From a virus, in IMG/VR virus record IMGVR_UViG_3300034152_000478, positions 62,001 to 126,000 of that record: 64,000 nucleotides of DNA. One strand, 5' to 3'. Below, one piece after another: positions 1-9,122 of the stretch. The position numbers and the translations under genes are program-made. How positions within the stretch are numbered: position 1 is the first letter of the stretch; each line of letters begins with the position of its first letter. A model generated the notes under the pieces. That model worked only from the letters and a program-made list of their open reading frames with translations, was not told the DNA's origin and did no database searches.

Positions 1-330
1 CATGACAAATTTGGACGGACTGGCTCTGACTACACGAAAATTACTGCTATGTCAGGAGATATTGGTGTTCCATACATTTCACTAAGTGGAATTCCACGTT
101 TTGGCACCACTCCTCCTCCTTTAGCGGTAGATTTTGGCGTTCAAGTATCTGGCGTTGACGGAGCATATACAATATTCTGGGATTATGGCAATGGAGTCAC
201 CTACTACAATCAGGCACTAAATCAAAGCACACAATATGCGCTGCCAGGTGACTATATCCCCTACGTCAGAATACGTGACCAAAGACAGATCAACGTTTGC
301 GATACATTGCGAGTAGGATTTAATAAGTAA
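1..330 (+). CDS. C-terminal end of a virion PKD/Ig-like protein (partial)
   Basis: The reading frame is open from the first base and stops with TAA at 328-330, so only the last ~109 residues are present. The segment begins DKFGR and contains GTTPPP, a WDYGNG motif and the ending DTLRVGFNK. All of these recur at the end of the downstream 810-residue protein (DKFGR, GTTPPP, WNYGNG, DTLRVGFNQ), so the two are paralogous at their C-termini. The stop overlaps the next start as TAATG, which implies translational coupling. A role as a tail or fibre-associated virion protein is inferred from this paralogy and from the run of structural-type genes; no enzyme motif is seen. Confidence 0.7.
   Translation, partial: HDKFGRTGSDYTKITAMSGDIGVPYISLSGIPRFGTTPPPLAVDFGVQVSGVDGAYTIFWDYGNGVTYYNQALNQSTQYALPGDYIPYVRIRDQRQINVCDTLRVGFNK
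4..327 (+). repeat. First copy of a ~107-residue C-terminal module
   Basis: Protein-level repeat with the module at 2440-2759. Shared landmarks in the same order are DKFGR, LPYI/VPYI, PR(F/L)GTTPPP, a W(D/N)YGNG turn, QYALPGDYIPYVRI and DTLRVGFN. The DNA is diverged, so this is an old duplication. Confidence 0.75.
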
Positions 331-2762
331 TGAGTTGGTGGGACACAAGGTGGGCGGCCAGACACGCCATTCACACACGAACAGACGGTGACGCCTATAG
401 CTCTGGTGTTCACTTTCTGCATGTAGATTGTGACTTGGATGGTCTTGTTTCAAACGGCCTGCTGCGTGCTGACTATAAAGACCTGCGTGTTGTCTATCAA
501 AGTGGCACAACCGTTTCCATAAATTCTCCTTACTTTATAGCCTCTGGTCGCAGTCCGCATCGCATATTCTTTCCAGCCCACAATGAGATTCCAAGAGGGG
601 TAGACATTGGTGGACATGGCTCAGGTTGGGGTTATTATCTGTATTTTGGATATGATGATGGCAACACATCTGGTCTACCTCCTGAGTATGTGAATCGTAA
701 TTTCCCACAAGCTCCATATAGTGCAACTACCACCTGGTATAAGCCAACCGGAGCTACTTCTGGATATCGCGACAAATTCCTATACCGCCTCAATGATGAT
801 CCATCTATAGGAAGTCCAAGTGGTTTTGAAGATGCTACAGGATTCACGAGCGGTCTGGCAGTTTACGACACTGGGAACACAAGCGGGGTGATTAAGGGGC
901 AACCAGGGAGATTGGATCTTTCTACTGAAATTGAACGATCACAACGCTGCTCAATTCTTGCGATTGACGGCAATGATGGCACCACAGTGCCAAGTGGTGA
1001 TTGGTGTATTGATTTTTGGGTTTATCCATATGCCACTGCTGGTACCAGCTACTGGTTTGTTAAGAAGGATAATACAAATAGTACCACTACCTTTGCCTGG
1101 CCGATAAAAGCCCGAATGATTTATGATGCTACAGATGATGGATTCAATAGTTATTGCACCCAAAAAAGAACGGCATTTTCTGACACCTATAATCAATACG
1201 ACAAGACATCTACTGCTGGTATCGCTGAGAATGAATGGTCTCATTTGCGATTCTATCTTGGTAAGAAATACTACAATGCATGGTCTTGTTTGTTTTGCTA
1301 TCATAACGGCCAACGAAAAGGTATAACAGGCAATTGTGGACCGCCACCTGAACCTTATAAAACACAAATGGAAAGCGGCCATTGTTGTATTGGGGGGCCA
1401 GTTTATGGATTCTCTGCCGAAATTGATGGTAGACTTGAGCAATTCCGATATTCAACTTATCCATGGTTTGCACAAGAAAATTTCAATGAACAAAACAGCA
1501 ATAGCAGATTCTGTCCTCCAGATTGGGTCGACAACGAATATACCACCTACTTGAGTAACATCCAATTGTACGAGCCGACTGCTTCTGGTTCATTCGGTGG
1601 ATGTACATCGGCCACTACCGCATTCGTGACAGTCAGCGGCATCTTTGGCGGCTACATGTTTGGCGGAGTTCTGGGCTATGGAGAATTTGGTGGTTTTGCT
1701 TTTGCACGCCTTGCGATTACCTCTTACTTCGGAGGCTATACTCAGGTAGCCCGTGGAACTGTCAGAGCAGATTTTGGTGGCTTTGTTTTGGGTTTTGCTC
1801 CTGGTGGTGGCACTTGTGTTTTCGGTGCGGTGACCAGCGGAATAGGCACTTTTGTTGATTTTGGCTTGGGAGGATTCGCAAACGCACAAGAGCGCACATG
1901 GAAAAGTGATACTATGGGCTCTAACACTCTCTCATATGCTGGTGATACGCAAGAAGCATTCCGTGGATATGTGATAGGAACATGGACCAGCCCAGATACA
2001 ATCGTAGAGAACGGTTCGCGTGGTCTGGTGAAATCTTTGGCAGATACGCAGCATCGTCAGAAGTTTACCATCGACGGCGAAGTCTCACTGTATGCAACAG
2101 AGGAAGCTGAATTTGATGCTGCTGTTGACATTATCAAGAGAGAGCCCGTGGGGTTTGACTCGTTGCTGATGGTGAGTCGAACGCGCAAAAACCCGTTCAT
2201 ACAAGTCATAGACACCAATATTGCTGGCACTGGCCCATGGACCGTAACTATTACAGCTTCTGGTTATGCTTTTGATAAGAATAACGTGGCTATTGACAAT
2301 GCCATTCACAATGCTTCTGTCGACTGGACCGATGGAGATTATGAGTCTCTGCCGAATACGACAGCCAGCGGCGAAATCTTCAAGTTCACACACGTTTATA
2401 CAGCCAGTGGGCTTTATAAGCCCGTAGTGTCTGTGCAAGACAAGTTCGGCCGCCATGGAGCCGATGATACGACAGTTAATCTGGCCTCCGGACTTAGTCT
2501 TCCGTATATTAAGTTGTTGGCTACACCTCGGCTGGGCACAACACCACCACCGTTCTATGCGGACATCGGAGTAGTGCTTTCTGGCGTACAGAATCCTTAC
2601 AATCTATTCTGGAACTACGGTAACGGAATTCGCTTCTATAATAACGCCACAAGCGGAACTGCCCAGTATGCTTTACCAGGTGATTATATTCCATATGTAA
2701 GAATCAAGGACGCACGAAAAATCTTCGTAGTGGATACACTGCGGGTTGGTTTCAACCAATAG
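330..2762 (+). CDS. Putative virion adhesin/fibre protein with LamG-like and PKD-like parts
   Basis: This 810-residue protein starts at the TAATG overlap with the preceding gene. The N-terminus (about 1-110, opening WWDTRW) resembles DUF2341-type domains found with concanavalin-like folds. Residues ~205-390 look like a LamG/concanavalin A-like sandwich (DFWVYP, WSHLRFYL, YHNGQ, GRLEQFRYS). Residues ~420-515 are glycine and aromatic rich with repeated FGG units. About 640-720 reads as a PKD/Ig-like domain (WTVTI, FTHVYTASGLYKPVVSV). The last ~107 residues duplicate the end of the preceding protein. No catalytic motif is visible. I infer a surface-exposed, possibly carbohydrate-binding virion component; its exact place in the particle is unknown. 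Confidence 0.6.
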   Translation: MSWWDTRWAARHAIHTRTDGDAYSSGVHFLHVDCDLDGLVSNGLLRADYKDLRVVYQSGTTVSINSPYFIASGRSPHRIFFPAHNEIPRGVDIGGHGSGWGYYLYFGYDDGNTSGLPPEYVNRNFPQAPYSATTTWYKPTGATSGYRDKFLYRLNDDPSIGSPSGFEDATGFTSGLAVYDTGNTSGVIKGQPGRLDLSTEIERSQRCSILAIDGNDGTTVPSGDWCIDFWVYPYATAGTSYWFVKKDNTNSTTTFAWPIKARMIYDATDDGFNSYCTQKRTAFSDTYNQYDKTSTAGIAENEWSHLRFYLGKKYYNAWSCLFCYHNGQRKGITGNCGPPPEPYKTQMESGHCCIGGPVYGFSAEIDGRLEQFRYSTYPWFAQENFNEQNSNSRFCPPDWVDNEYTTYLSNIQLYEPTASGSFGGCTSATTAFVTVSGIFGGYMFGGVLGYGEFGGFAFARLAITSYFGGYTQVARGTVRADFGGFVLGFAPGGGTCVFGAVTSGIGTFVDFGLGGFANAQERTWKSDTMGSNTLSYAGDTQEAFRGYVIGTWTSPDTIVENGSRGLVKSLADTQHRQKFTIDGEVSLYATEEAEFDAAVDIIKREPVGFDSLLMVSRTRKNPFIQVIDTNIAGTGPWTVTITASGYAFDKNNVAIDNAIHNASVDWTDGDYESLPNTTASGEIFKFTHVYTASGLYKPVVSVQDKFGRHGADDTTVNLASGLSLPYIKLLATPRLGTTPPPFYADIGVVLSGVQNPYNLFWNYGNGIRFYNNATSGTAQYALPGDYIPYVRIKDARKIFVVDTLRVGFNQ
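1590..1880 (+). repeat. FGG/FGGY-rich low-complexity coding stretch
   Basis: Codes for residues ~420-515 of the 810-residue protein. FGG appears at irregular spacing with SG, GY and GF neighbours, giving a glycine-aromatic-rich segment unlike the flanking globular domains. It is probably a flexible or beta-solenoid-like linker between the lectin-like and PKD-like parts. Confidence 0.6.
2440..2759 (+). repeat. Second copy of the ~107-residue C-terminal module
   Basis: Partner of the module at 4-327, sharing DKFGR, GTTPPP, YGNG, QYALPGDYIPYVRI and DTLRVGFN in order. Both copies close their genes, so the module may be a conserved attachment or oligomerisation end of two successive virion proteins. 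Confidence 0.75.
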
Positions 2763-2776
2763 GCAAGGAGTAGCAG

Positions 2777-5700
2777 ATGAGCCATCCATATATTTATGTT
2801 AGCGGCGTGGGTGAGCCACTGATTTTCAATGATAGCGCCAGGATAGATGCTGACTTGGGGCTTCCTGATAGCTTTGGTCAGGTTTGGATAGCGAGCATCA
2901 ATGCCAGCTTTGGCTTTAATAGCACGCCACACACTGTGGAAATGGAGCTTGTTAGCAGAGAGCGCATTACTGTCACAGAAGACCTTATTGAGAATGATTG
3001 TTCTATACAGATTGGTGAGCTGTATTTCATGGGCAAAATAGCCCATATTGACAGCAGTGTGGGAACCAACGGCTTTGTAACTCGCATGCGCTGCGAAGAC
3101 AACAGGGTCAGGCTGCTTAATGAATACCTGGTACATACTGAACCTCTACTGGAGAGCAATATTGATAAATTACTCGTGGTACCACAGGTGCTGGGTACTG
3201 CGGGAACCCTTTACCAGATCAATTCTCCTTTGTATATGATGTCTCGATACGGGGCAACTTATGCTGAGTTGTACCAGGCAATCAACACACTTGGTATCGT
3301 TACGCTACCTCCTCCTGGAGCTATAGCCAACAAACTTGGAAACCAAAAGGCATACCGTTGGGCCTTTAATTTGACGCCGCTATTTGATGCTATATTGCAA
3401 GTATTCGATGACACTGGATATGATGTCTATTTCTACAACAATGAAATTAAACTGATTGATCGCAGTAAATCAATCGAGGTCGATAGCACCTTTTTCGATG
3501 GTCAACACAAAATAGATTACCGTAGCGGCTATGACAACACGATGCGGCCAGACTCCTACTTCATCCTTGGAGCCAGGAAAGAAGGTGGTGTAGGCACAGT
3601 CTCTGGCGTTGTACAATACCAAAATCTTGTGAGTCTTGGCGCAACCTCACTGTCTCCTGCTTGGAATGATATTACTGTTAGCTATCATGATTCAGAAGGT
3701 CGACTACAAACCTACTATCCTACAGATGATGAACTAAAGATGGCACTAAAAAGCATTGAGCACTGGGTATACTTCAAGCGACAGGAGCTGGAAGCAGCCG
3801 GTGACCGAGTGTCAGAAGGCTGGATGGAGTCGAGAATAGATCCTGACGCCTTTGGCCTCCAGGGTAGCTTGTTGGAGTCGGCAATTTCATTCGGTGGTGG
3901 TCGAGACGATGTGTATCGCGTAATCCACAATAGACGATCAGAGAAATTCAATTGGGTGTGTGCTTGGTACGAGGCAGTTGCGCGTCACGCCAGGACATAT
4001 TATGGTAAATTATACTCATGTAGACCAGGCGAAAACTTCTTGCGAAAATGTGAAGTGATTGATGATACCTGGGTGCATGATAATATCGACAATCAGGTGG
4101 TGCCAGATGCGTATTCTCCATTCTATAAAGATGGCAGAATGAGCGCTTTTGCAAAATTCAGCAATACACAAGTTAAAGGGTTTGGTCCGGATGGAACAGC
4201 AACGCCGCTTGCTTTTACTGAATGGAACGAAGATGATAATTTCATCTACATGCCCGTGACTGTTACAATACACTCTCCTACAAGCGAGAAGGATACTCTG
4301 TTCCCTGGTATTACAGAAACACGCATGTTTGTTTCTCTGCCAGAGATTATAGTGGCTGACATTGAACCACATCCTCTGCTGAATAATCTGGGCACAATGG
4401 GCTTTGTCAATCAGTATGATCTGAGCAATCTTGCTACCAGCGGTAGCATTGAGGATCGATTCCAGTTGTATCTATCCAGCAAAGATATGAATGATCCACG
4501 ATTAACCATGGTGCCACTGAGTGGTGTTGACAATTTCTTTATTCCGGTACGTTACAACATTCGCTATGGGGACGATGGTAGTGCTTTGGCTGGAAGCACC
4601 AGTGGTCTTTATGGGGCAGAAATCGATGAGAAATACGCTCCATGGACCAAAACGAATCCTGCCAACCCTGAATCAGACATGTTGGTAAAAGCTCAAAAGA
4701 TAGTAGGGGATGATACAGTAGATGATTTCATAGAGGCGACCATAGTGGGTCTGCCAGAAACCAACTTCTTTGCAAACTTCTCAGATGAGAATTATGCACC
4801 GATTCATCCTTTTACCTCTATCAATGTAACAATCGGCTCAAATGGACTAACAACTCGCTATTCAGCTAAGTCTCAGATCGTTGAATTGGTAAGAGCAAAT
4901 GCTATTGAGTACAGCCGCTTCCAGTCTCGACTTAGCAGAATCCAGCATTGGGCCAACTTTTCTAAGCTTTCTTCTGACTTCAATCTGAATATTGATCTCA
5001 GCCGTGGTGGTATTTTATATGTGAGTCGTCCACCTGCTGGGAAAACGATCACTTCTACAATCGAATCTCGAAAGCCGGAAGAAGAAGTGGTCGAAGTTGA
5101 ACAGAGAAACTTTATCAAAACTGTAGAGATTATAGACGTAAAGCAGGCATCTGTAGCTGATCCTAATGGTGGCACCTCCAATATCACCATGGAGTTTTAC
5201 GCCGGAAAGGATGATAAGGGCTCTTACTGGCCAGCAAATTGGCAGGAAGTAGAGGACACACAATCTGCAGACCCAGGAGAAGAGGAAGAGGATAAGAGAA
5301 ATATTAGGGTTGTATTGGCTGGATTTGGAGTAAGTAAGACGCGAACCAAAATGCGTAAGCGAGGCTTTGCTCCATGCGTGGATGGCTACCTAAGAAAAGG
5401 TATGACTGCCCAATATCACCATGAAGATATCGAGGGTACTATCTACACCTATTTTACAGGCGGGATTGACCTCGCAGATACCAAATATGTGCGCATGATT
5501 ACTGAGGTGCAGAAAGACGAAACCAGTGGGCGCTGGTATGCGGATCTGGAAACTGTATCGCAGGTGCCAAATGTAGATCCTTTCAGGTTCAAGAAGGTGC
5601 CATTTCTCAATAACGATACTGTGGCTGGTCAAAGTTATGCAACTGGTGACAAGGTTGTCGTAGTGTGCAGTAAAGAATTCAAGGGTGGTTCAGCGAACGC

Positions 5701-6115
5701 CACAGCGGACAGTGCGAATGTGGCCAATGAAAATCAGGTATTTCCAACATGGGAAAAAGGCATTGTAAGACCAGAAGGTGATTTCCTGGATTCTGATGGC
5801 CAGCCTAACAATCTCATGTTTATAGATAATCCAAACATGATAGCGGCACTTGCAGTATATGTCGTAGAGCCACCTGATCCAATTACTGGTGTAGGAGGTA
5901 TTGTCGCCGTGGTGAACAATCCATCTAATCAATTCGGAAAGCTGCAAGGTAATGATTCCGAAGAGGGTGAAGACTTAACATTTGTTGGTGTGTCACCCGA
6001 TGTTATTCTTGAGGGTGATTATGGCATCCTCACAAAAGGTCTGAGTAATGAGTGGATTGTGATTATGCAGAAGCCTCTATTCAGCCCATATAATGAATTC
6101 AATCCGAGTGCATAA
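2777..6115 (+). CDS. Large tail or baseplate-like virion protein
   Basis: This 1112-residue protein begins at an ATG 6 bases after AAGGAG (2765-2770). The N-terminal ~230 residues are beta-rich and similar in layout to tail-tip/hub proteins, with strings such as DCSIQIGELYFMGKI and later a YDVYFYNNEIKLIDRS segment typical of baseplate hub OB/hub folds, but I do not recognise a definite family. The middle is long and featureless. About residues 820-840 form an acidic linker (EEEEDKR), and the C-terminal ~270 residues look like a separate beta-rich domain. Its position between two other virion-type genes supports a structural role. Assignment to hub, tail tip or tape-associated protein is inference only. 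Confidence 0.5.
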   Translation: MSHPYIYVSGVGEPLIFNDSARIDADLGLPDSFGQVWIASINASFGFNSTPHTVEMELVSRERITVTEDLIENDCSIQIGELYFMGKIAHIDSSVGTNGFVTRMRCEDNRVRLLNEYLVHTEPLLESNIDKLLVVPQVLGTAGTLYQINSPLYMMSRYGATYAELYQAINTLGIVTLPPPGAIANKLGNQKAYRWAFNLTPLFDAILQVFDDTGYDVYFYNNEIKLIDRSKSIEVDSTFFDGQHKIDYRSGYDNTMRPDSYFILGARKEGGVGTVSGVVQYQNLVSLGATSLSPAWNDITVSYHDSEGRLQTYYPTDDELKMALKSIEHWVYFKRQELEAAGDRVSEGWMESRIDPDAFGLQGSLLESAISFGGGRDDVYRVIHNRRSEKFNWVCAWYEAVARHARTYYGKLYSCRPGENFLRKCEVIDDTWVHDNIDNQVVPDAYSPFYKDGRMSAFAKFSNTQVKGFGPDGTATPLAFTEWNEDDNFIYMPVTVTIHSPTSEKDTLFPGITETRMFVSLPEIIVADIEPHPLLNNLGTMGFVNQYDLSNLATSGSIEDRFQLYLSSKDMNDPRLTMVPLSGVDNFFIPVRYNIRYGDDGSALAGSTSGLYGAEIDEKYAPWTKTNPANPESDMLVKAQKIVGDDTVDDFIEATIVGLPETNFFANFSDENYAPIHPFTSINVTIGSNGLTTRYSAKSQIVELVRANAIEYSRFQSRLSRIQHWANFSKLSSDFNLNIDLSRGGILYVSRPPAGKTITSTIESRKPEEEVVEVEQRNFIKTVEIIDVKQASVADPNGGTSNITMEFYAGKDDKGSYWPANWQEVEDTQSADPGEEEEDKRNIRVVLAGFGVSKTRTKMRKRGFAPCVDGYLRKGMTAQYHHEDIEGTIYTYFTGGIDLADTKYVRMITEVQKDETSGRWYADLETVSQVPNVDPFRFKKVPFLNNDTVAGQSYATGDKVVVVCSKEFKGGSANATADSANVANENQVFPTWEKGIVRPEGDFLDSDGQPNNLMFIDNPNMIAALAVYVVEPPDPITGVGGIVAVVNNPSNQFGKLQGNDSEEGEDLTFVGVSPDVILEGDYGILTKGLSNEWIVIMQKPLFSPYNEFNPSA

Positions 6116-6117
6116 TA

Positions 6118-8010
6118 ATGGCTAACGAAGAAAAACTCATAGAAGAATTAGAGGCAGCCCGACGCGCTGCTGGTGGAGGCCAAACAGAGCGTTTGAAATT
6201 GCGCTATGCCTATGGTCAGCCTGACCCATTTGTTCTTCCTTTGAATAACTTCGGTGATAAACACTTTGTGGTGCCATTTGATGGCCGCTATATCGAAGAG
6301 GTTATGTTCTACATCAACCTATACAGGCAAAATATGCTTGGTTGGTTGCCGCGATCTTTCAATCTTTATGATGCACATGGTAATCCTACAGAACAACATA
6401 TTCCCAAGGCTTCCTACATCACAAACTCCAGGTTGAATAACGTTGGCTCAATTGTCAATTTTGTACAATATGTAGAAGACCTCAAGGAAGCTGTCGAAGA
6501 AATCATTGTTGAGCCAGATACACTGGCGGCACATTTTGGTCGTTGCTTCAATAGACCACACTTTGATGATCCATATGTATTCATAAGTGAGGGATTACAT
6601 GAACGACGCCCAGTCGAAGTAGAAGCACGACTGACACACCGTGGTGAAGTGTTGCCGTTCTACAATTTCCCTGATACGATCAGCGAAGAGACACTGTATA
6701 ATGCGTTTAACAAGTTCCAATATTACACGCCTTCGCCAAGTCATCCGGCGCGGCAGATTTTGATTGATGCCTTCAAGACAGCCAGCAGACAGTTGCCAAC
6801 TATTCCGATGTTCCAACGTATGGAGAATGGCGAGTGGCCCATAACACGTAATGAATTACTCACAATGCTCGGCCTGGCCATCTACGGCAAACATCCTGAT
6901 CCCATCTATCGACCAGCAGAGCGTGAAGGATACACCAGCGAAACAAATAGATACACTATATCTGATCATAAGCGAATATTCTTGGCGGCCATCTCATTCG
7001 TGATGCAAGCGTTGCGCTTCCAGCCGCCTTTGATAGAAAGATTTCGCCCAGGCCATCCTCAAGTTGATACAAAATGGTGGACAAGTCGCTGGTATTGGAG
7101 AGTTGGTGAAATAGCATACGAGAAAGAAGACTGGTTTATCGAAGAGTTCCCACGCCAGGGCGTCAACAAGATGTGGCGCTTTGAAAATGGCTATTATCAT
7201 ATGATCGGACATGGCTCTGCGCCGGGACAAGGTTTCACCATTGACATGCCATTAGATCGATATGGTAAATCAACTCGCCAGAGAAATTATGATGATGGCT
7301 TAATCGGGCTGGGGCCTGGGCTACTTGGTATCGTGCTGGAGGAAGCTCGCGGAGTAGTGTCACACTTTGAAGAAACACTGCTGACATGGTTTGCTGGCAC
7401 TGCTTTTACTGACATCTATGGCCCGAATGCTCACCGGGAAAGCCAACCGGACAAAAACCACTACTTTTTCCATAAGTACAGTAATATGTTAATAGGTGGT
7501 TCTGCCGGTGTCTATCCTGGCGCTGGAGCCTCAGAAGGGCAAGGTGTTAGCGTGGTAATCCGCATCGATGATGGCAATAATGAGCCGTTCAGTATTTATG
7601 CTTATCATAATGCAGATAGTCAGCCGGGGATTATTTCGCTGCAAGGACTACCAGTTAATATCAATCTATACAATGAATTCCGTGCTCTTGGCCCGCAATA
7701 CGTCAATGCAGCAGACAATTGGCTGAAGATGGTCGGCATTAGGTTGGCAGCACATAGAAACAAAACTGTGACTACACCAATAACAAGTGCCTGGTGTGGT
7801 GGTTTTTACAAAGACTGTGGGCGTTTTTGCGAGAAGCTGCCCGCATCATGTTGCGATGTATATACGCCGTTTCATCATCCTTGTGGGCCAGCATATGATT
7901 TTTGGCGAAGTGGTGGCGGAATTTGGAGACCAGCGCCATCGGTCAATATACCGTACATCGCTATTATCGATGAGAAAATACACAAACCGGAAGACTTCTT
8001 AGACGATTAG
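6118..8010 (+). CDS. Virion-associated protein of unknown fold, Cys-rich C-terminus
   Basis: This 630-residue protein begins 2 bases after the previous stop. The first ~20 residues are a short charged helix (EEKLIEELEAARRAA). The body is aromatic-rich and globular, without a motif I recognise. The C-terminal ~90 residues carry six clustered cysteines (AWCGG, YKDCGRFCEK, PASCCDVY, HPCGP), which suggests a metal site or disulfides in an exported or particle-bound domain. It belongs to the rightward virion operon. Nothing in the sequence identifies an enzymatic role. Confidence 0.5.
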   Translation: MANEEKLIEELEAARRAAGGGQTERLKLRYAYGQPDPFVLPLNNFGDKHFVVPFDGRYIEEVMFYINLYRQNMLGWLPRSFNLYDAHGNPTEQHIPKASYITNSRLNNVGSIVNFVQYVEDLKEAVEEIIVEPDTLAAHFGRCFNRPHFDDPYVFISEGLHERRPVEVEARLTHRGEVLPFYNFPDTISEETLYNAFNKFQYYTPSPSHPARQILIDAFKTASRQLPTIPMFQRMENGEWPITRNELLTMLGLAIYGKHPDPIYRPAEREGYTSETNRYTISDHKRIFLAAISFVMQALRFQPPLIERFRPGHPQVDTKWWTSRWYWRVGEIAYEKEDWFIEEFPRQGVNKMWRFENGYYHMIGHGSAPGQGFTIDMPLDRYGKSTRQRNYDDGLIGLGPGLLGIVLEEARGVVSHFEETLLTWFAGTAFTDIYGPNAHRESQPDKNHYFFHKYSNMLIGGSAGVYPGAGASEGQGVSVVIRIDDGNNEPFSIYAYHNADSQPGIISLQGLPVNINLYNEFRALGPQYVNAADNWLKMVGIRLAAHRNKTVTTPITSAWCGGFYKDCGRFCEKLPASCCDVYTPFHHPCGPAYDFWRSGGGIWRPAPSVNIPYIAIIDEKIHKPEDFLDD

Positions 8011-8035
8011 ACGTATCTATAAGTAGGAGGATATC

Positions 8036-8674
8036 ATGGCTGTAAGTGGTATTGTGACATTCCATGCTTGCCACAATAGTGGCATCATGATAAGCCAGCT
8101 TGGCTCAGGAACCTACGATCATATGGGTTTCTTTGGGGCTAATGGTGCTTCTGATGCCATTATCGTAGGTAGTTATAACGACACCACTCTGGTGGTAGAT
8201 GCTTCAGGAAATCCACGCACTCCTGTGGCTAACAGTGTCTTGGTCAACAACAAGTATATCCACAGTAGCGGTGTTTCTATATCAGGCTCACCGACTCTGA
8301 TTATCAACAATATCCAAGATGAAGTGCACCTGTCTTCTGGCACGCTTCTGATTTGGTTCCGAACGACTAACAGCGCAAAGGTTAATACCTACAATGCCAA
8401 ACTGTTTGTCTATGATAATACAGCCGATATATATACAGCACCTACAGATGTTGAAGTGGAAGGATATGAGATCAATGCTTCTGGAGTAGGTGTTGGTGGT
8501 TGGTACTCAATGAATGGGTTTGCGGCGGGTGTTAATTTTGTAGATCACGCCCCATCAACAAATTATGCTTTCAATGACACAGAACATAGATGGTATGCTG
8601 GAATTTCACTCAAGCCAATCAGCGTTGGTTTCCTCGATGATTTTGACTTTGTATTCCGATTCCAGTTTGCATAA
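8036..8674 (+). CDS. Small virion protein, last gene of the rightward operon
   Basis: This 212-residue protein has a strong ribosome site (AGGAGG, 8024-8029) seven bases before the ATG. Composition is rich in G, S, N, V and aromatics with alternating polarity, as in beta-sandwich virion decoration or fibre-tip proteins. It contains SG-rich turns (IHSSGVSISGSP) that resemble the SG-rich style of the upstream fibre-like proteins. There are no transmembrane or catalytic signals. It is followed within ~60 bases by an intrinsic terminator, which marks it as the end of the transcription unit. Confidence 0.5.
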   Translation: MAVSGIVTFHACHNSGIMISQLGSGTYDHMGFFGANGASDAIIVGSYNDTTLVVDASGNPRTPVANSVLVNNKYIHSSGVSISGSPTLIINNIQDEVHLSSGTLLIWFRTTNSAKVNTYNAKLFVYDNTADIYTAPTDVEVEGYEINASGVGVGGWYSMNGFAAGVNFVDHAPSTNYAFNDTEHRWYAGISLKPISVGFLDDFDFVFRFQFA

Positions 8675-8716
8675 TCCGTATATTACTAATAGACATTCCT
8701 CCTAACTCAACGTAGT

Positions 8717-8917
8717 TCAGGTTCTCCTCTCTCGCCCTCGGACGTTTCCGGGGGCTTTTTTATTGCGTAGATCCTCGCACTCACCTTTCCAGTACTGTGC
8801 TTCTCGATACAGCCTACATTGTGAGAGTTTGTACTTTAAAAACCAAGCAACACCGTAGCCACCCGTCAGTAGGCCAATGATAACGCCAAATAGAAACTCA
8901 AGCATTCTCTTAAACAT
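8717..8917 (-). CDS. Small single-pass membrane protein
   Basis: A 66-residue protein with a hydrophobic segment at about residues 5-27 (containing FLFGVIIGLLTGGYG) followed by a basic, hydrophilic tail. It overlaps the start of the 70-residue gene upstream by a few bases and is the last leftward gene before the convergent junction. No lysis-family motif is recognised. It could be a membrane-anchored accessory protein. Confidence 0.5.
   Translation of the reverse strand: MFKRMLEFLFGVIIGLLTGGYGVAWFLKYKLSQCRLYREAQYWKGECEDLRNKKAPGNVRGRERRT
8734..8763 (+). terminator. Intrinsic terminator closing the rightward virion operon
   Basis: A 9-bp stem (GCCCTCGGA at 8734-8742 pairing with TCCGGGGGC at 8747-8755, one G-T pair) with loop CGTT is followed by six T residues from 8756. 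On the reverse strand no T-run follows the stem, so it acts mainly on rightward transcripts. It lies in the convergent junction and overlaps the 3' end of the last leftward gene. Confidence 0.85.
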
Positions 8918-9122
8918 CTCCTGCCTCCTCCAATTCTTGTCTAATGGCAGCCAATTCGTTAGCTACTTCGCACAACTTACGCCGTAGCTTGCTACGCTGT
9001 TTGCGTTCTTCATCGTTTTTGGGTTGTGGGAAATTGTTCACTTGCAGTTGTAGCGATCGAGCATAGTTCTCCATGCGCATTTTCTTAGTACGCAGCCGTT
9101 TAAGCTGAGCTAAATCCATCAT
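8910..9122 (-). CDS. Short coiled-coil protein
   Basis: A 70-residue, highly charged, helix-forming sequence with heptad-like spacing (LAQLKRLRTKKMRM ... LAAIRQELEEAG). The start ATG overlaps the stop of the upstream SDR gene, and its own stop overlaps the following membrane gene, so the three genes are translationally coupled. The function is unknown; it could be a scaffold or small DNA-associated protein. Confidence 0.5.
   Translation of the reverse strand: MMDLAQLKRLRTKKMRMENYARSLQLQVNNFPQPKNDEERKQRSKLRRKLCEVANELAAIRQELEEAGDV

Noticed and set aside
951-1442. Minus-strand open frame inside the 810-residue fibre-like gene
   Set aside because: No ribosome site or recognisable protein; it is a shadow of the plus-strand gene.
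2323-2345. GGACCGAT on the plus strand resembling the core of the conserved motif
   Set aside because: It lacks the left GTAGT/GCAAAT part and the following TA-rich TAG element, and is explained by coding for WTDGD.
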